This document shows, one piece after another, positions 11,310-23,600 of a DNA stretch of 64,000 nt. A program made the translations under genes and the position numbers. Source of the DNA: Sodiomyces alkalinus F11 (Eukaryota > Ascomycota > Sordariomycetes > Glomerellales > Plectosphaerellaceae); NCBI RefSeq assembly GCF_003711515.1, contig NW_021167082.1:2783691-2847690 (forward strand), in the 5' to 3' direction. How positions within the stretch are numbered: the first letter of the stretch is position 1; each line of letters starts with the position of its first letter. The notes beneath the pieces were generated by a model, which did not search any database, was not told where the DNA came from, and saw nothing but the letters and a program-made list of their open reading frames with translations.

Positions 11310-13869
11310 AATCGCCGTATATACCGCGAGGAAAAGGCAGACTATAACGCGTAGTAGAAGGAGTTTAATAAGGTACGCTCCTATATTAAAGGGACTATAT
11401 ACACCACGTTATATAACCTCCTCGCCTAGCTATAGGATAATACCGTAAATAACCCGCGGGCCTGGATTACTCTCCTATATATGCATGTAGGACCGATACC
11501 TATAGACCTCCGTAAGGAAGCCTTAGTCCTATACCGACGATACACTACGCCTATAAAAGCTATACCTAAGGATATAGACGCTTAGGTAGTAAGCTAAAAA
11601 AACAGCGATAATATACTATAAATATATAGGCGTTTTAGAGGTATTAAGCGCAGACTATTAGGCAGAAGACGCGTTAAAAGCTATTAAACCTATTATCTAG
11701 GAATAGAGTAATAACTAGCTAGTAAATAACTACGATAAGATTACGGAAAATAAGCTAACGATTAACGACTTTATAAAGGCTTTAAGGGCGGTTCTTAGTA
11801 ATATAAAGAGCCTATAATCCTCCGCTATAAAGCCTAGAGTTAGGAGAGGCACCTTTAACACCCTTAGGAACCTCCCCGATACTAAGGATACTACTACTAC
11901 TAATAATAAAGATAATAAAAAGCGTCCTTATAGCGATACGTCCTTAAAGGCTATCCCTCCCGTAATAAAAAGGCCCTATAAGATATACGAAAACACCTAT
12001 ACTACCGCTACCTATTAATACGTAAGGCCGGATATATGCCCTTATACCTAGCGTAGCCATGAAGATATTATAAAGGTCCCGGAAAAGAAGATACGTATTT
12101 ATAGTTTTAAAAGCCGCGTGGATATCGCGATACAGAAAAGACGGGAAGTAGTAGCTACCACCGCTAATAAGATAAAGGAAGTCTAGGAAGATTAACTCTA
12201 TAATACTACGCTTATTATAGTTTATAAAGACCTATCCGTTACCGCGATAGGGAGACTAGGAGCCCCCCTAACCTAGGGGGTAGCGCGTCGTCGTATAATA
12301 ATACTATTAAGATTATAATAAGAATAGGGGATATCCCTTTCTATTAACTAAGCTAGAGCGCTATCACACTACACGATCCTAAACTCAGGATTATTAATCT
12401 ATATCTTTAATAATCAAGGCTGTTTTACGACCGTTAGACTACCCACGGTTAATTTATTAACGCTTTAGGTAGGTACTTATAAGGCTCCTATCCTCGAATA
12501 TAAAGATATTAAGCTACGTATATGATCCTTAGCGGGTATAAAAAGACTACTACGCCTTCGTAACGTCGTATACTATAAGGAATTCGTTACTAATATTGTC
12601 TCGGAACGCTAGCTACGCCTATAAGGTTACCGCTAGAATACCGTAAATAATATTATTATTAGCTCCGCTAACGACTAGCCTATCTATAAACTACTAAATA
12701 TCCACGGCCAGTATATAATCGAGCGCGCGGAAGCTATGGCCGCCACCGCGTTCACGGTCTTGGTAAGGCACCCCCGCGATAACCCGTATAGAAGATCACG
12801 ATAACCGTGGTAACCGTAGAAGACCACGGTATAATAGTAGCACGAACGCCTTAGCTATTATAGCACTAATACTCTCGTAAAGATCGTCCACGCTACTTAG
12901 GGGGTACGGATAAAAGGACTACGTATAACGGACTATAACGTGTGTGGATAGTCGTAAATACCTATATAGATCTGGCAGATACTATCCTTTTACCCGTTAA
13001 AGCCCGGAGAGGCCCTAGCTATTAGTTTTCACGATCTAAAAGAGGCGGAGTAGTTAGCGGGCAGATAGTATAAGTCTATTATATTCGTTATAGACGTGTA
13101 TATAGATTATATATAGGATTACTACCTATAGAAAAGAGACTAAGGCTCTATCCTACACGCTCTAAAGGACGTTTTTACCCTGCTTAAAACCTAATTCGAC
13201 GTTAGGCCACGCGTTCTACGGGTCGATTCTAAGATATTTTAGCACCTAGAAGTCGTTACTTTCCTCGCTACTAAGGGGGTAGAAGGCTAGCCGTTAGTAC
13301 TATATTCACAGGATTAGAATGGTGTGGTAGAACGGATTAAAGGTATCGTTAAGAGAAGGGCGAGGGCTATAAGGATTAGAGCTAATCTACCTATATCTAT
13401 CTAGCCTAAGATCTTTAAGACTACTATATATCTATATAATAGAACGCCACGATATATTAATAACTAGAAGACACTATACAAAGGCCTACGCGGCCGTTAA
13501 CCTAACCTTATGCACCTGTGAGCTTACGGCTATAAAGCCTTTATACAAACGCGCGATGCCTAAGCTAAAAGAAACCGCCTGTAAAGGCTAGAACCGAAAG
13601 CATAGATCGGCTATTGCGTCGGATACTAATCCTCGAATAGCTTCCGTATTTAGCTATTATACCTAACGGATATTATCACTATAAAAGACGTGGTCTTTAA
13701 TAAACATAAGATATTGAACGGTAGGATTAAAACGCTATAAGCTATAGCTTCCGCTAAGGAAATCAGAGAACGCCTATAATCTATCTGTATTACCTATACT
13801 ATAACCGCGAATAGGCTACTATTAAGGAATATAGCTATAAACGTATTAGATCTCGAGTCGGAAGACTTT

Positions 13870-14220
13870 TACGCCACCGCTATTACTACGGATAAAGGCG
13901 AGGCCGTCGCTATTACTATAAGAGAGGCCACTACTATTACTATAGACTACACTGCTATTACTATAGGCACCGCTATTACTACGGACACTACTATTNNNNN
14001 NNNNNATTACCACAGGTAAAGGCGACGCTACCGCTATTACTACGGATAAAGGTTAGGCCGTCGCTATTACTATAAGAGAGGCCACTACTATTACTATAGA
14101 TAAGGTTCTAAATCTATAGCCTAATAACTAGGCTATAGATGTAAAACCTCATAACTCCGATACTACTGCTATTATTATAGGAGAGGCTATTGCTATTACT
14201 ACGGACACTTTACGGTTCAC
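13870..14220 (+). repeat. Degenerate tandem repeat in A1 pol, between INT and RT
   Basis: Units of the type GCTATTACTACGGATAAAGGC and GCTATTACTATAAGAGAGGCC alternate several times; in the pol frame they read AITTDKGEAV and AITIREATTI. The homologous stretch of A2 (about 22,960-23,300, minus) has a similar but differently arranged array. The assembly gap falls inside this array. Confidence 0.85.
13996..14005. other. Assembly gap (10 N)
   Basis: Ten N characters interrupt the tandem repeat of A1. The size may be a placeholder, so the true repeat length is unknown. Confidence 0.99.
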
Positions 14221-16492
14221 CACTACGAGGTTTAAACCGTTTCCCACGCCTCTAATATCCCCTAAAGATCCCGCGCGCGCGTTCCTTATAGCGTTAGCGG
14301 TAGTCAGGGGCGATAAGGTGGAAGAACACGATAACCACTAACGGACAGCTATAGGTGCCCCTAAGGGGTGCCTGTTAGCTATACTCCTGTCGGCCGCGCG
14401 CCTATTACCCGCGCGCCTATCTATCACGAGAACTATCGTAAATCTATACACGACCGAGAAGGTCTAGAACGATAACGCCTAGAAGGCGTTCTTTAACGCT
14501 AGCAGGACTTATAACCCTATATGCATAAGGAAGTAAACCATTAACGATGATAACGTCGGTACTATAGATTCCCCTTATATCTCTTAGCCGCTATCGCTAT
14601 CGTATATAACCCGCGAGGATCTCCCGCCTCCACTAAACCACTACCGCGATATACGCCTTTATCCGTTACGGGAGCGGTAGTTATAGGCCGAGGGAGAATA
14701 CCTTAAAGGGCACCGATAGATAGGCTGCTAGTAGGAGGTAGGTAGTAATTAGGCTAATAAGTAATAAGTCCTCGTCTATAGATAGGTATACACCTATAAT
14801 TTTAATAAGGAGGGCACTCCTTAAGTATAAGGCACGCCTTATAGTCCGAGGGGATTAATAAAAACGGTTAAAGACTAAAGATAACTATGCCGTAATGCTA
14901 GCCTCGCAGTCTTTCCGTATACTAATAGCGATCGCCGCCCGATTTAACCTAAAGATAAGGCAGTTCGATATCGTTAATGCGTTCGTTAACGCTAGCCTTA
15001 AAAAAGAGGTATTTATAAAGATACCGTAAGGCTATAAAGTACTAGGCAAGGTCCTACTACTACAGAAAGCCCTCTTCGGTTTAAGGGTATCGCCACTACT
15101 ATAGTAAGAGGAATTTAGCGGCACGCTATAAAGGATAGGCTTTATAGCTATCCCTAATAACCCCTATATTATAATCCGCGACGGTTTAATTATATTCTTC
15201 AACGTTAACGATATCGGACTTATATACTATAGAGACCGTAAGACGGACACCGATAACCTTAAGGCTGCCCTTAAGCGAAGCTATAGGTCATTAGGAGGCG
15301 AAGAAATCCGTTAGTTCCTAGGAATTAAGGTCCTAAGGGATAGAGCCACCCGTAGATTATAGCTATTATAGTCTTTCTACGTAAAAAAGATCGCGGTTAA
15401 ATACTACGTAGATACACTCTACCGAAAACCACTAAAGGTCCTATTATCTACGGACCCGGTCATACCCCAAGATAGCACCCGCGCGTCGATTCCCGAGGTC
15501 CGTTAGTATTAGGGAATAATCGGTTCTATCTTATACGCCGCTATCGTGATAAGACCAGATATCGCGTTCGCCTACTTAAAGGTTTCCTAATATAACGTTA
15601 ACCCCTCCTCTAACCACCTTACAAGGGCTTAATAAGTGCTACTATTCCTATACTATATAAGACACCACTACCTAGAATTCGGCGGGGATAGGCTCTTCCT
15701 AATAGTAAGCGACGCGTCCTTTAGGGATAATCTAGACCGTAAGAGTTCGTAAGGATATACGATAAAGCTCTTCGGCGGCACCGTTAACTAGAAAGCAGGT
15801 AAATAACCGACGGTCACGACGTTATTAATAGAATCGGAACTACTCGCTCTTATAAAGACCGCTAAAAAGATATTATTCGTTAGCCGGATATTAAGGGATT
15901 TAGAGCTTCGGCTAGACTAATAATAGCTATAGCTACACTACGATAATTAATAGACTATTAATCTCGTTAATAAGAAGGCATAACGCCTACGGACAAGGCT
16001 ACGGCACGTCGATATATATAACCACTAAGCGCGCTAGTTAGTATAATAAGGTCTCTTTAAGGTTACGTACGTTAACACGAAGGAGATAATCGCGGACGGA
16101 TTAACGAAGGTATTACCGGAGGCGGGGATTAAAAGACTATAGTAATAGCTCAATTTAACGAATTAAAAGGATTATATCGAGTAGTCTAAATAAGTACACG
16201 AAGAGATTAAACGCGTTAAAGCCACGGCTGTAGCGACTATAAAGGCCTCCGAGGATATAGTAGATCCAATAGATATAGATCCGATTAAGTAGATCCGGCT
16301 AACTAGTATCGAGGAACTAAGGCAGATAGAATTGAATTAAACGGTTAAATAGGGCGGATTTAGATCCTTTTTACGAGAGCGTTTTTCCCTAGACTATTGA
16401 TTTTACGATAGAAAAGTTAAGAGCGTTTAGTTTAAACCGAAGCCTCTGATTAGTCAGTTAATCTAGGAAGGCCCACCTTAACTAAGGGGGTG

Positions 16493-16775
16493 TATTATAT
16501 AGGCAGGACCACGATATAGTCTATAGGGGATCTAGGGGGGATCTATACTATAACTAAGGGCTTCGGATATCGGGGACCTCGGGTATTAGGATATCATAGG
16601 GGCGGATACCGGAAAAGACCGGATAGGATCTAAATAATATAGTACCCATAACAGAGTCTTCACCACCTAAATTAAGGGCGTAAAAGACTCTCCCAGATAT
16701 AACTTAAGACAATACACACACACGAGATTTCTGCTCTACTAAGTTAATCATTAAAGTGCCTTTTAACGTGCGACA
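16493..16775 (+). repeat. 3' LTR of Copia A1
   Basis: This LTR is 283 bp. It starts TATTATATAGGC, which differs from the 5' LTR start TGTCGCATGGGC only by C-to-T and G-to-A changes. It ends GTGCGACA. The right half is less mutated than the matching part of the 5' LTR (CAATACACACACACGAG against TAATATATATACACGAG). Confidence 0.95.
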
Positions 16776-17191
16776 CATTCCCTATAACAATTAACAATTC
16801 TCCGTCCTTGAAAATCGCCGAACGGCATAGACTCTTAGCTCTACAACTAAGGCCCCGTTCGCGAAAGGTTATAAGATAGGATCTTTTTTAGGAGGCTTTT
16901 ATAAAAGTTATAAATAGAGCTAAGGTGCTATCTCGACGCTAGTCCGTGCCCTCGATATATCTATTTATATAAAAAATAAATTATCCCTTGGAGGAATATC
17001 GATCCGAATCCGTAGAATACGGGTTGTAGTCATTTAGATACAAGAATATACTTATTTTGCTGTAATTAAGTATCAGAACGACTACTACTTTTATTACTAT
17101 ATCGACCCTAGGTTATATTAGTATAGAATAGATTATAGAGGGCTCCTTTAATAATATACCGGATCTGTGGGATATCGATATATCGCCCTTA

Positions 17192-17263
17192 TAGCTAACG
17201 CAGGATATATAGCTAATATAGGATATATGGCTAACACAGGATACGCAGCTAACGCAGGATATT
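17192..17263 (+). repeat. 18-bp tandem repeat, four units
   Basis: There are four 18-bp units of the form AGCTAACGCAGGATATAT with RIP-type differences. They lie in the plus-strand frame of the Harbinger element and encode a short LTQDI-type peptide repeat. Confidence 0.85.
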
Positions 17264-17269
17264 ATAGGA

Positions 17270-18350
17270 GATAATATCTCTAACGATAACGAGGTATCCG
17301 AAGACGGTGTAAATAGTTAAAATCCCACCTCTTAAAGCCTCTTAAGTACCCAGGCTAATACTTCCTTATCTAAAAAGAAGTTAACGCGTGTGCATTAGAA
17401 GGATTATATCGAACGCGATCTTTTTACACGCCTAGTTATAGCCCGTCGCGATAACGCCCTATTCGCGATAAGTAATAAGAAGTTAGCGAAGTAGACGGTC
17501 CTGATAGAGCTTTTACCTAGTATATAAGAGCTATACCCCACGGCTAACCTATTAGTTAAGGCGATAATCGTAAAGCTTAAACGTATAGAAAGAGACCTAC
17601 GTACGGCCCTTACGCTTATTAGGAAGAGTAGCGTTAATAGCTATAACGATAAAAGCGGTATAATCGATATAAGCGATAAGTAATAGAATATATTCGAAGC
17701 TAAATTCGGCGATATTAGTAAGCGTATTCGAAAACGCGGAGGCCTATAATAGATTCATAGTCTATTAAAGCTTATATAGCCTAATACTATGGCTACTAGC
17801 TAGAATATCGCTAATATTTAAGAGTTAGATTGATAATATAAGCGTTAATAATATAAGCGTTAGTAATAGGTAGTCTTAACGCCGCCTACTAAGTGCCTTC
17901 GGCCTAGTTAGCAATAGAATCCTAATAGTAGTGCTAATTCCTCACGGGCGACGCCTATTCCTCGTAATAATCTACTCGATAACGCGTTACCTTTACGGCG
18001 CTATCGTAAAAAGGAAGACTCACCTATCGACCCGCTTTTAGCCGGGTTAGTTACGTTATCGGTATATTAAAACGCAGAGAATTACGGTAAGACGGTTACT
18101 ATATATAAGAGCGAGTTTCTAAAGGAATTAGGCGGCGTTAACGGCGTTATTATAGCTAGGGAGTTCCTAATAGAAAATCCTAACCTAATAATGCTATTTA
18201 ATAGCGTTTAAAAGGATACGAAAAAAACGTTATTAAAAAAGCACGGTTTAATAAAAGAAAAGGTTATTAGGAGAGGTGGTAATAGTGGTGATAGTAGTGA
18301 TAGTAAGGGTAGTAGGCGTAAGGCTAAGGTGGATCTAGATTCGGATTAGT
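17270..18350 (+). pseudogene. Second protein of the Harbinger element (relic)
   Basis: A readable frame with RIP stops includes LTRVH, then DYIERDLFTRLVIARRDN and ELYPTANLLVKAIIVKLKRI. PIF/Harbinger elements normally carry a Myb/SANT-like DNA-binding protein beside the transposase, and this fits by position. I do not see a secure Myb motif, so the assignment is inferred. Confidence 0.5.
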
Positions 18351-18449
18351 CTTATTTTCTATGGATTTTATTAGCTAGTAGTGTTTACAGTATACCTAAA
18401 ACGGACTAGTAAGAGGTATAGTTCTACTCCTTCTGCCGTAGTAATCGAT

Positions 18450-19650
18450 AGGGTGCTTAATAAATATATCGATATCGTGCTTTTACTTTAATAATAATAA
18501 CCTCTTTTCTATATAACTACTACTACTATTCTATTATCTTAGAAATCTAGTATTATATCTATAATCCGCCCTTTTCACCGATATTACGGTCGGTACGCTC
18601 TACGGCTAGCCGTAATAGCTACTCCTCTTCTTCTTTTATAAGTCTAGAAGATATTAACGGCGAATCTAAGACTAGTATATTACTGCGTATACCCCTAATA
18701 AAATTCTAGATACTAATTATAGCGTATATAATCTCTACCTGCTTTTCGAGGCTGTATTTAGGTGCCTTACCTCTAATAATCTAGAAAAACCTCTTTAAAA
18801 TCCTAAAAACGTATTTAACGGTATTACGGTGCCTAGCGTGGAGGCGATTAAACCGCTCCTTTAAGGATAACTGCCTTTATTCTATTTTAGAGAAATCTTA
18901 AAGGTAGTACCTCTTACCGTCGAACGGGGTTATGATACCTCGGATATCACTGCTAAACCTATTATCTACGAGGTAGAACCGCCTATTAGGTATATGAAAA
19001 GACCCTTTAGTAAATGCCTCGCGAAGTAACGAAGAGTTATGTATACTACCCTTAGTATTAGCTAGGATATACGTGAAATAAAGGTTAAAATCGACTACCG
19101 CGAGGATATTTTAAGTAAGTTATCCCTTCCGATTATAGAACCGCCGCTATAACCTAGGTAGCACCGACGCAGCGATATACGTGCCGTCGATTACTCCGAT
19201 ATAACTATTAAATTAGTTATTACATCGCGATAGTTTAATATATCGCGATACGTATCCTAATAAAGGGCTTTTAATATATTCGATATAAAGCTAATATATT
19301 ATATCTAGGACTTTATTAAAGATACCCGATTTTATACTTAAGAATATCTTAAACCGGTGGTATTTATTATGTAGGGATACGCTATAACCGATAATATACA
19401 GGAAGAGTATAACCTTCTACGAAATTATATAGTATTTAGTCTCTCTAATTATACCGTTTAATATTACCTAATCTATTAGGTGATAGAATTCGCGCTAACT
19501 AAGTCTAAATAGGTCTTAGAACACTTTTTCGGACCCGACTAATAACCCGCTTATTATACCTAATATAATAGCAGGACTATTACCGTGCTATTACGAAAAG
19601 GTATTTCTACGCCTCTTTTACTGCCGAGTAACTTAAATTCGATACAGGAT
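18450..19650 (-). pseudogene. PIF/Harbinger transposase relic (DDE_Tnp_4)
   Basis: The minus strand reads VIDGTYIAASV (first catalytic Asp, about 19,170), NILAVVDFNLYFTYILANTK, GSIHNSSLLREAFTKGSFHI, FYLVDNRFSSDIRG (second Asp, about 18,980), then RHRNTVKYVFRILKRFF. These match in order the DDE endonuclease of Harbinger transposases. The third catalytic residue, a Glu in a T-V-E-R-type motif, is Lys here (GTT AAA), which a TpG-to-TpA change would produce from GTT GAA. Stops interrupt the frame. Confidence 0.88.
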
Positions 19651-20033
19651 TAATACTAATACTATTATATCGAGTTCTAGTATAGCTTCGTCGTCGTTAT
19701 TAGGAATAGCTTTAACGTTAGCCTTATTAGCCACGGCGCGGCTAACTACGGAGCCTATCGTATAAGTTTTTTACGTTATTAATACCTTTTAGATACTAAT
19801 AAGAGATTATGTGTAAATCCTCCTATCTTATAAGTTTTCCTCCTACCGTAGCCCCCTGCCTAGCGTAGTACTTCGATAATAGGGGGATAATAGAGGGATA
19901 TATAAAAAATACAGTTATACTGAAAATATTATATAAAAGGGGTCCTTATACTATCGGTAGGTCATAAGTTATGCATTTTTCCGCCACGATAGCAGGATTT
20001 CCCATCTTATAAGCTTTCGCGAACGGGGCCTAA

Positions 20034-20325
20034 ACCAGGCTACCTTAAGAGCTATATATATCCGTACTCGTTGCTAATAAACGCCAATCTTTCGTTTCAA
20101 TGCAAGGTCTCCTCTCGTCGACGGCGATCGGTCCTGTGCTTTGCTTTCCTCGTGTTCGGGTATTGAGTACAAGAATAAGTCACCCGAGGCGGACCAATGG
20201 CCTGGACAAAATCTGTACAGAGCAAGGGATGGAGTGCCTTATAGGCGCCAGACGGGTAGGAATGAATTTGATGATAATGGAAATAGGTGTCCAGCTTGCC
20301 ACGTCTATCCGCAAGGTACCTAGGA
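20034..20325. other. Unique spacer between Harbinger and element B
   Basis: About 290 bp of sequence with normal CpA/TpG content, not RIP-mutated. It is a surviving piece of the pre-insertion intergenic DNA, like 16,781-16,847. An open frame here continues into the B and A2 LTRs and is not a gene. Confidence 0.7.
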
Positions 20326-20330
20326 CGAAG

Positions 20331-20397
20331 TGTCAGATGCCCGCAGCCACCTTATCGAGGTGTGACAAACCATATTATGTCAGACGTGTGGAGTACC
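20331..20397 (+). repeat. 5' LTR of B, left part
   Basis: The first 67 bp of the LTR (TGTCAGATGCC...GTGGAGTACC) before the A2 insertion. It is almost identical to the solo LTR and is not RIP-mutated. Confidence 0.92.
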
Positions 20398-20680
20398 TGT
20401 CGCACGTCAAAAGGCGCTTAGATAATCAACTTAGGAGAGCAGAAATCTCGTGTGTGTGTATTATATTAAGTTATATCTAGGAGAGTCTCTTATACCCTTA
20501 ATATGGGTAGTGAAGACTCTATTATGGGTACTATATTATTTAGATCCTATCCGGTCTTTTCCGGTATCCGCCCCTATTATATCCTAATACCCGAGGTCCC
20601 CGATATCCGAAGCCCTTAGTTATAGTATAGATCCCCCCTAGATCCCCTATAGACGATATCGTGGTCCTGCCTATATAATA
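20398..20680 (-). repeat. 3' LTR of Copia A2
   Basis: 283 bp; begins TGTCGCACGTC on the plus strand (the reverse complement of the family end GTGCGACA) and ends CTATATAATA. The left, outer half keeps CpA/TpG sites lost in the other copy. Confidence 0.94.
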
Positions 20681-23600
20681 TACCCCCTTAGTTAAGGTAG
20701 GTCTTCCTAGGTTAACTGACTAATCAGAGGCTTCGGTTTAAACTAAACGCTCTTAACTTTTCTATTGTAAAATCAATAGTCTAGGGAAAAACGCTCTCGT
20801 AAAAAGGATCTAAATCCGCCCTATTTAACCGTTTAATTCAATTCTATCTTAATTAGTTCCTCGATACTAGTTAGCCGGATCTACTTAATCGGATCTATAT
20901 CTATTGGATCTACTATATCCTCGGAGGCCTTTATAGTCGCTATAGCCGTGGCTTTAACGCGTTTAATCTCTTCGTGTAGTTATTTAGACTGCTCGATATA
21001 ATCCTTTTAATCCGTTAAATTAAGCTATTACTATAGTCTTTTAATCCCCGCCTCCGGTAATGCCTTCGTTAAACCGTCCGCGATTATCTCCTTCGTGTTA
21101 ACGTACGTAACCTTAAAGAGACCTTATTATACTAACTAGCGCGCTTAGTGGTTATATATATCGACGTGCCGTAGCCTTGTCCGTAGGCGTTATGCCTTCT
21201 TATTAATAAGGTTAATAGTCTGCTAATTATCGTAGTATAGCTATAGCTATTATTAATCTAACCGAAGCTCTAAATCCCTTAATATCCGGCTAATAAATAA
21301 CGTCTCTTTAACGGCCTCTATAAGAGCGAGTAGTTCCGATTCTATTAACGACGTCGTGACCGTTAGTTATTTACCCGCCTTCTAGTTAACGGTGCTACCG
21401 AAAAGCTTTATCGTATATTCTTATAAGCTTTTACGGTCTTGATTATCCCCGAAGAATGCGTCGCTTACGGTTAGGAAGAGTCTATCCCTACCGAATTCTA
21501 AGCAGTAATACCTCGTATAGTATAAGAATAGCAGCACTTGTTAAGCCCTCTTAAGATAATTAGAGGAGGGGTTAATATTATATTACGAAAGTTTCGAATA
21601 GGCGAACACGATATTAGGTCTTATTATAATAGCGGTATATAGGATAGAACCGATTATACCCTAATACTAATAGACCTCGGGAATCAACGCGTGTATACTA
21701 TCGCGTGCTATTAACGGCTCTATAGATAATAGGACTTTTAGTAGTTTTCGGCAGAGTATATCTACGTAGTATTTAACCGTAATCTTCTCCACGTAGGAGG
21801 ATTATAATAGCTATAACCTACGGGTGGCTCTATCTCTTAGAATCTTGATTCCTAGGAACTAACGGATTTCTTTATCTCCTAATAGTCTATAGCTTCGCTT
21901 AAGGGCGGCCTCCAGGTTATCGGCGTTAGTCTTATGGTCTCTATAATATATAAGTCCGATATCGTCGATATAGAAGAATAGTATTAAACCGTCGCGGATT
22001 ATAATATAGGGGTTATTAGGCGTAGCCGTGAATCCTATCTTCTATAGCGTACCGCTAAGTTCCTCTTACTATAGTAGTAGCGATACCCTTAAGCCGAAGA
22101 AGGCTTTCCGTAGTAGTAGGACCTTACCTAGTACTTTATAGTCTTACGGTATCTTTATAAATACCTCTTCTTTAAGACTAGCGTCAATAAACGCGTTAAC
22201 GGTATTAAACTGCCTTATTTCCAGATTGAATCGTACGGCGATCGCTATTAGTATACGGAAGGACCGCGAGGCTAGTATAGCGGTGTAATTATCTTCCGTT
22301 TCTAACCGTTTTTATTCATCCCCTTATACTATAAGACGTGCCTTATACTTAAGGAGGGTGCCCTCCTTATTAAATTTATAGGTGTATACCTATCTATAGG
22401 CGAGGACTTATTACTTATTAGCCTAATTACCGCCCACCTTCTACTAGCAGCCTATCTATTAGTACCCTTTAAGGTATTCCCCCTCGGCCTATAACCACTG
22501 CTCCCGTAACGGGTAAAGGCGTATATCGCGGTGGTGGTTTAGTAGAGGCGGGAGATCCTCGCGGGTTACATATAATAGCGGCTAGGAGGTATTAAAGGGA
22601 GTAGAATCTATAGCACCGACGTCGCTATCATTAATAGCTTACTTCCTCGCGCGTATAGGGTTATAAGTCCTTTTAGCGTTAAAGAACGCCTTTTAGGCGT
22701 TATCGTTCTGCACCTTCTCGGTCTTATAGATACTTATAATAGATAGGCGCGCTGGTAATAGGCGCGCGGCTAATGGGCGTACGGCTAATAGGCACCCCCT
22801 AAGGGTATTCACGGCTGCCTATTAGTTATTATCGTCTCCTTCTATCTTAACGCCCCTGACCACCGCTAACGCTATAAGGAACGCGCGCGTAGGATCTTCC
22901 GGGGATATTAGAGGCGTGGGAAACGGTTCGAACCTCGTAGCAGTAAACCGCGGAGTGTCTGTAATAGTATCGGTATCCGTAGTAATAGCGGTGGCCTCTC
23001 CTGTAGTAATTACGGTGGTATAGTCTTCTCCTATAGTAATAATAGTATCTATAGTAATAGCGGTGCCCGTAGTAATAGCGGTAGTATAGTCTATAATAAT
23101 AGTAATAGCCTGTCCTATAATAATAGCGGTGCCATTAGAGTTACGAGGTTCTAAATCTATAGCCTAGGTATTAGGCTATAGATTTAGAACCTCGTAACGA
23201 GTAGTGATATTATCTATAGTAATAGTAGTGGCCTCTCTTATAGTAATAGCGACGGCCTCGCCTTTGTCCGTAGTAATAGCGGTAGTATTAGAGTCTTCCG
23301 ACTCAAGATCTAATACGTCTACGGCTATACCCCTTAATAATAGCCTATTCGCGGTCTTATTAGATTAGGTGATGCGGATAGATTATAGGCCTTCCCCGAT
23401 TTCCTCGGCGGAAGCTATAGCTTATAGCGTTTTAATCCTACCGTTAAATATCTTATCTTTATTAAAGACCACGTCTCTTATAGTAATAATATCCGTTAGG
23501 TATAGTAGATAAATACGGAAGCTATTCGAGGCTTAGTATCCGATATACTAACCGATCTATACCTTCGGTTCTAGCCTTTATAGGCGGTTCCTTTTAGCTT

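Larger units (their letters stand above)
10373..16775 (+). mobile_element. Copia LTR retrotransposon A1, RIP-inactivated
   Basis: The element is 6,403 bp (including a 10-N gap). It is flanked by the perfect TSD CATTC (10368-10372 and 16776-16780), with 283-bp LTRs at each end. In order, broken relics show: gag (about 11,030-12,200), aspartic protease region (about 12,380), GAG-pre-integrase HERLSHYSTNTLVKIVHAT-like (about 12,855-12,960), integrase (about 12,990-13,560), a repetitive spacer (13,870-14,220), reverse transcriptase (about 14,810-15,400; FDIVNAFVNASL, KALFGLRVSP) and RNase H (about 15,540-16,000). INT before RT identifies Ty1/Copia. Stop codons, mostly TAG and TAA as expected from CAG, CAA and TGG after RIP, interrupt every domain. 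A polypurine tract (AAGGGGG) precedes the 3' LTR. Confidence 0.95.
16851..20030. mobile_element. PIF/Harbinger DNA transposon, RIP-inactivated
   Basis: The element is 3,180 bp with terminal inverted repeats of about 30 bp (GGCCCCGTTCGCGAAAG at both ends, then one or two mismatches). It is flanked by the 3-bp duplication TAA (16848-16850 and 20031-20033), as expected for PIF/Harbinger. A transposase relic lies on the minus strand and a second protein relic on the plus strand, converging in the middle. Both are broken by stops. Confidence 0.92.

Noticed and set aside
20100..20480. 126-codon open frame
   Set aside because: It runs from unique spacer across the B LTR start into the A2 LTR, so it is a chance frame over three unrelated sequences.
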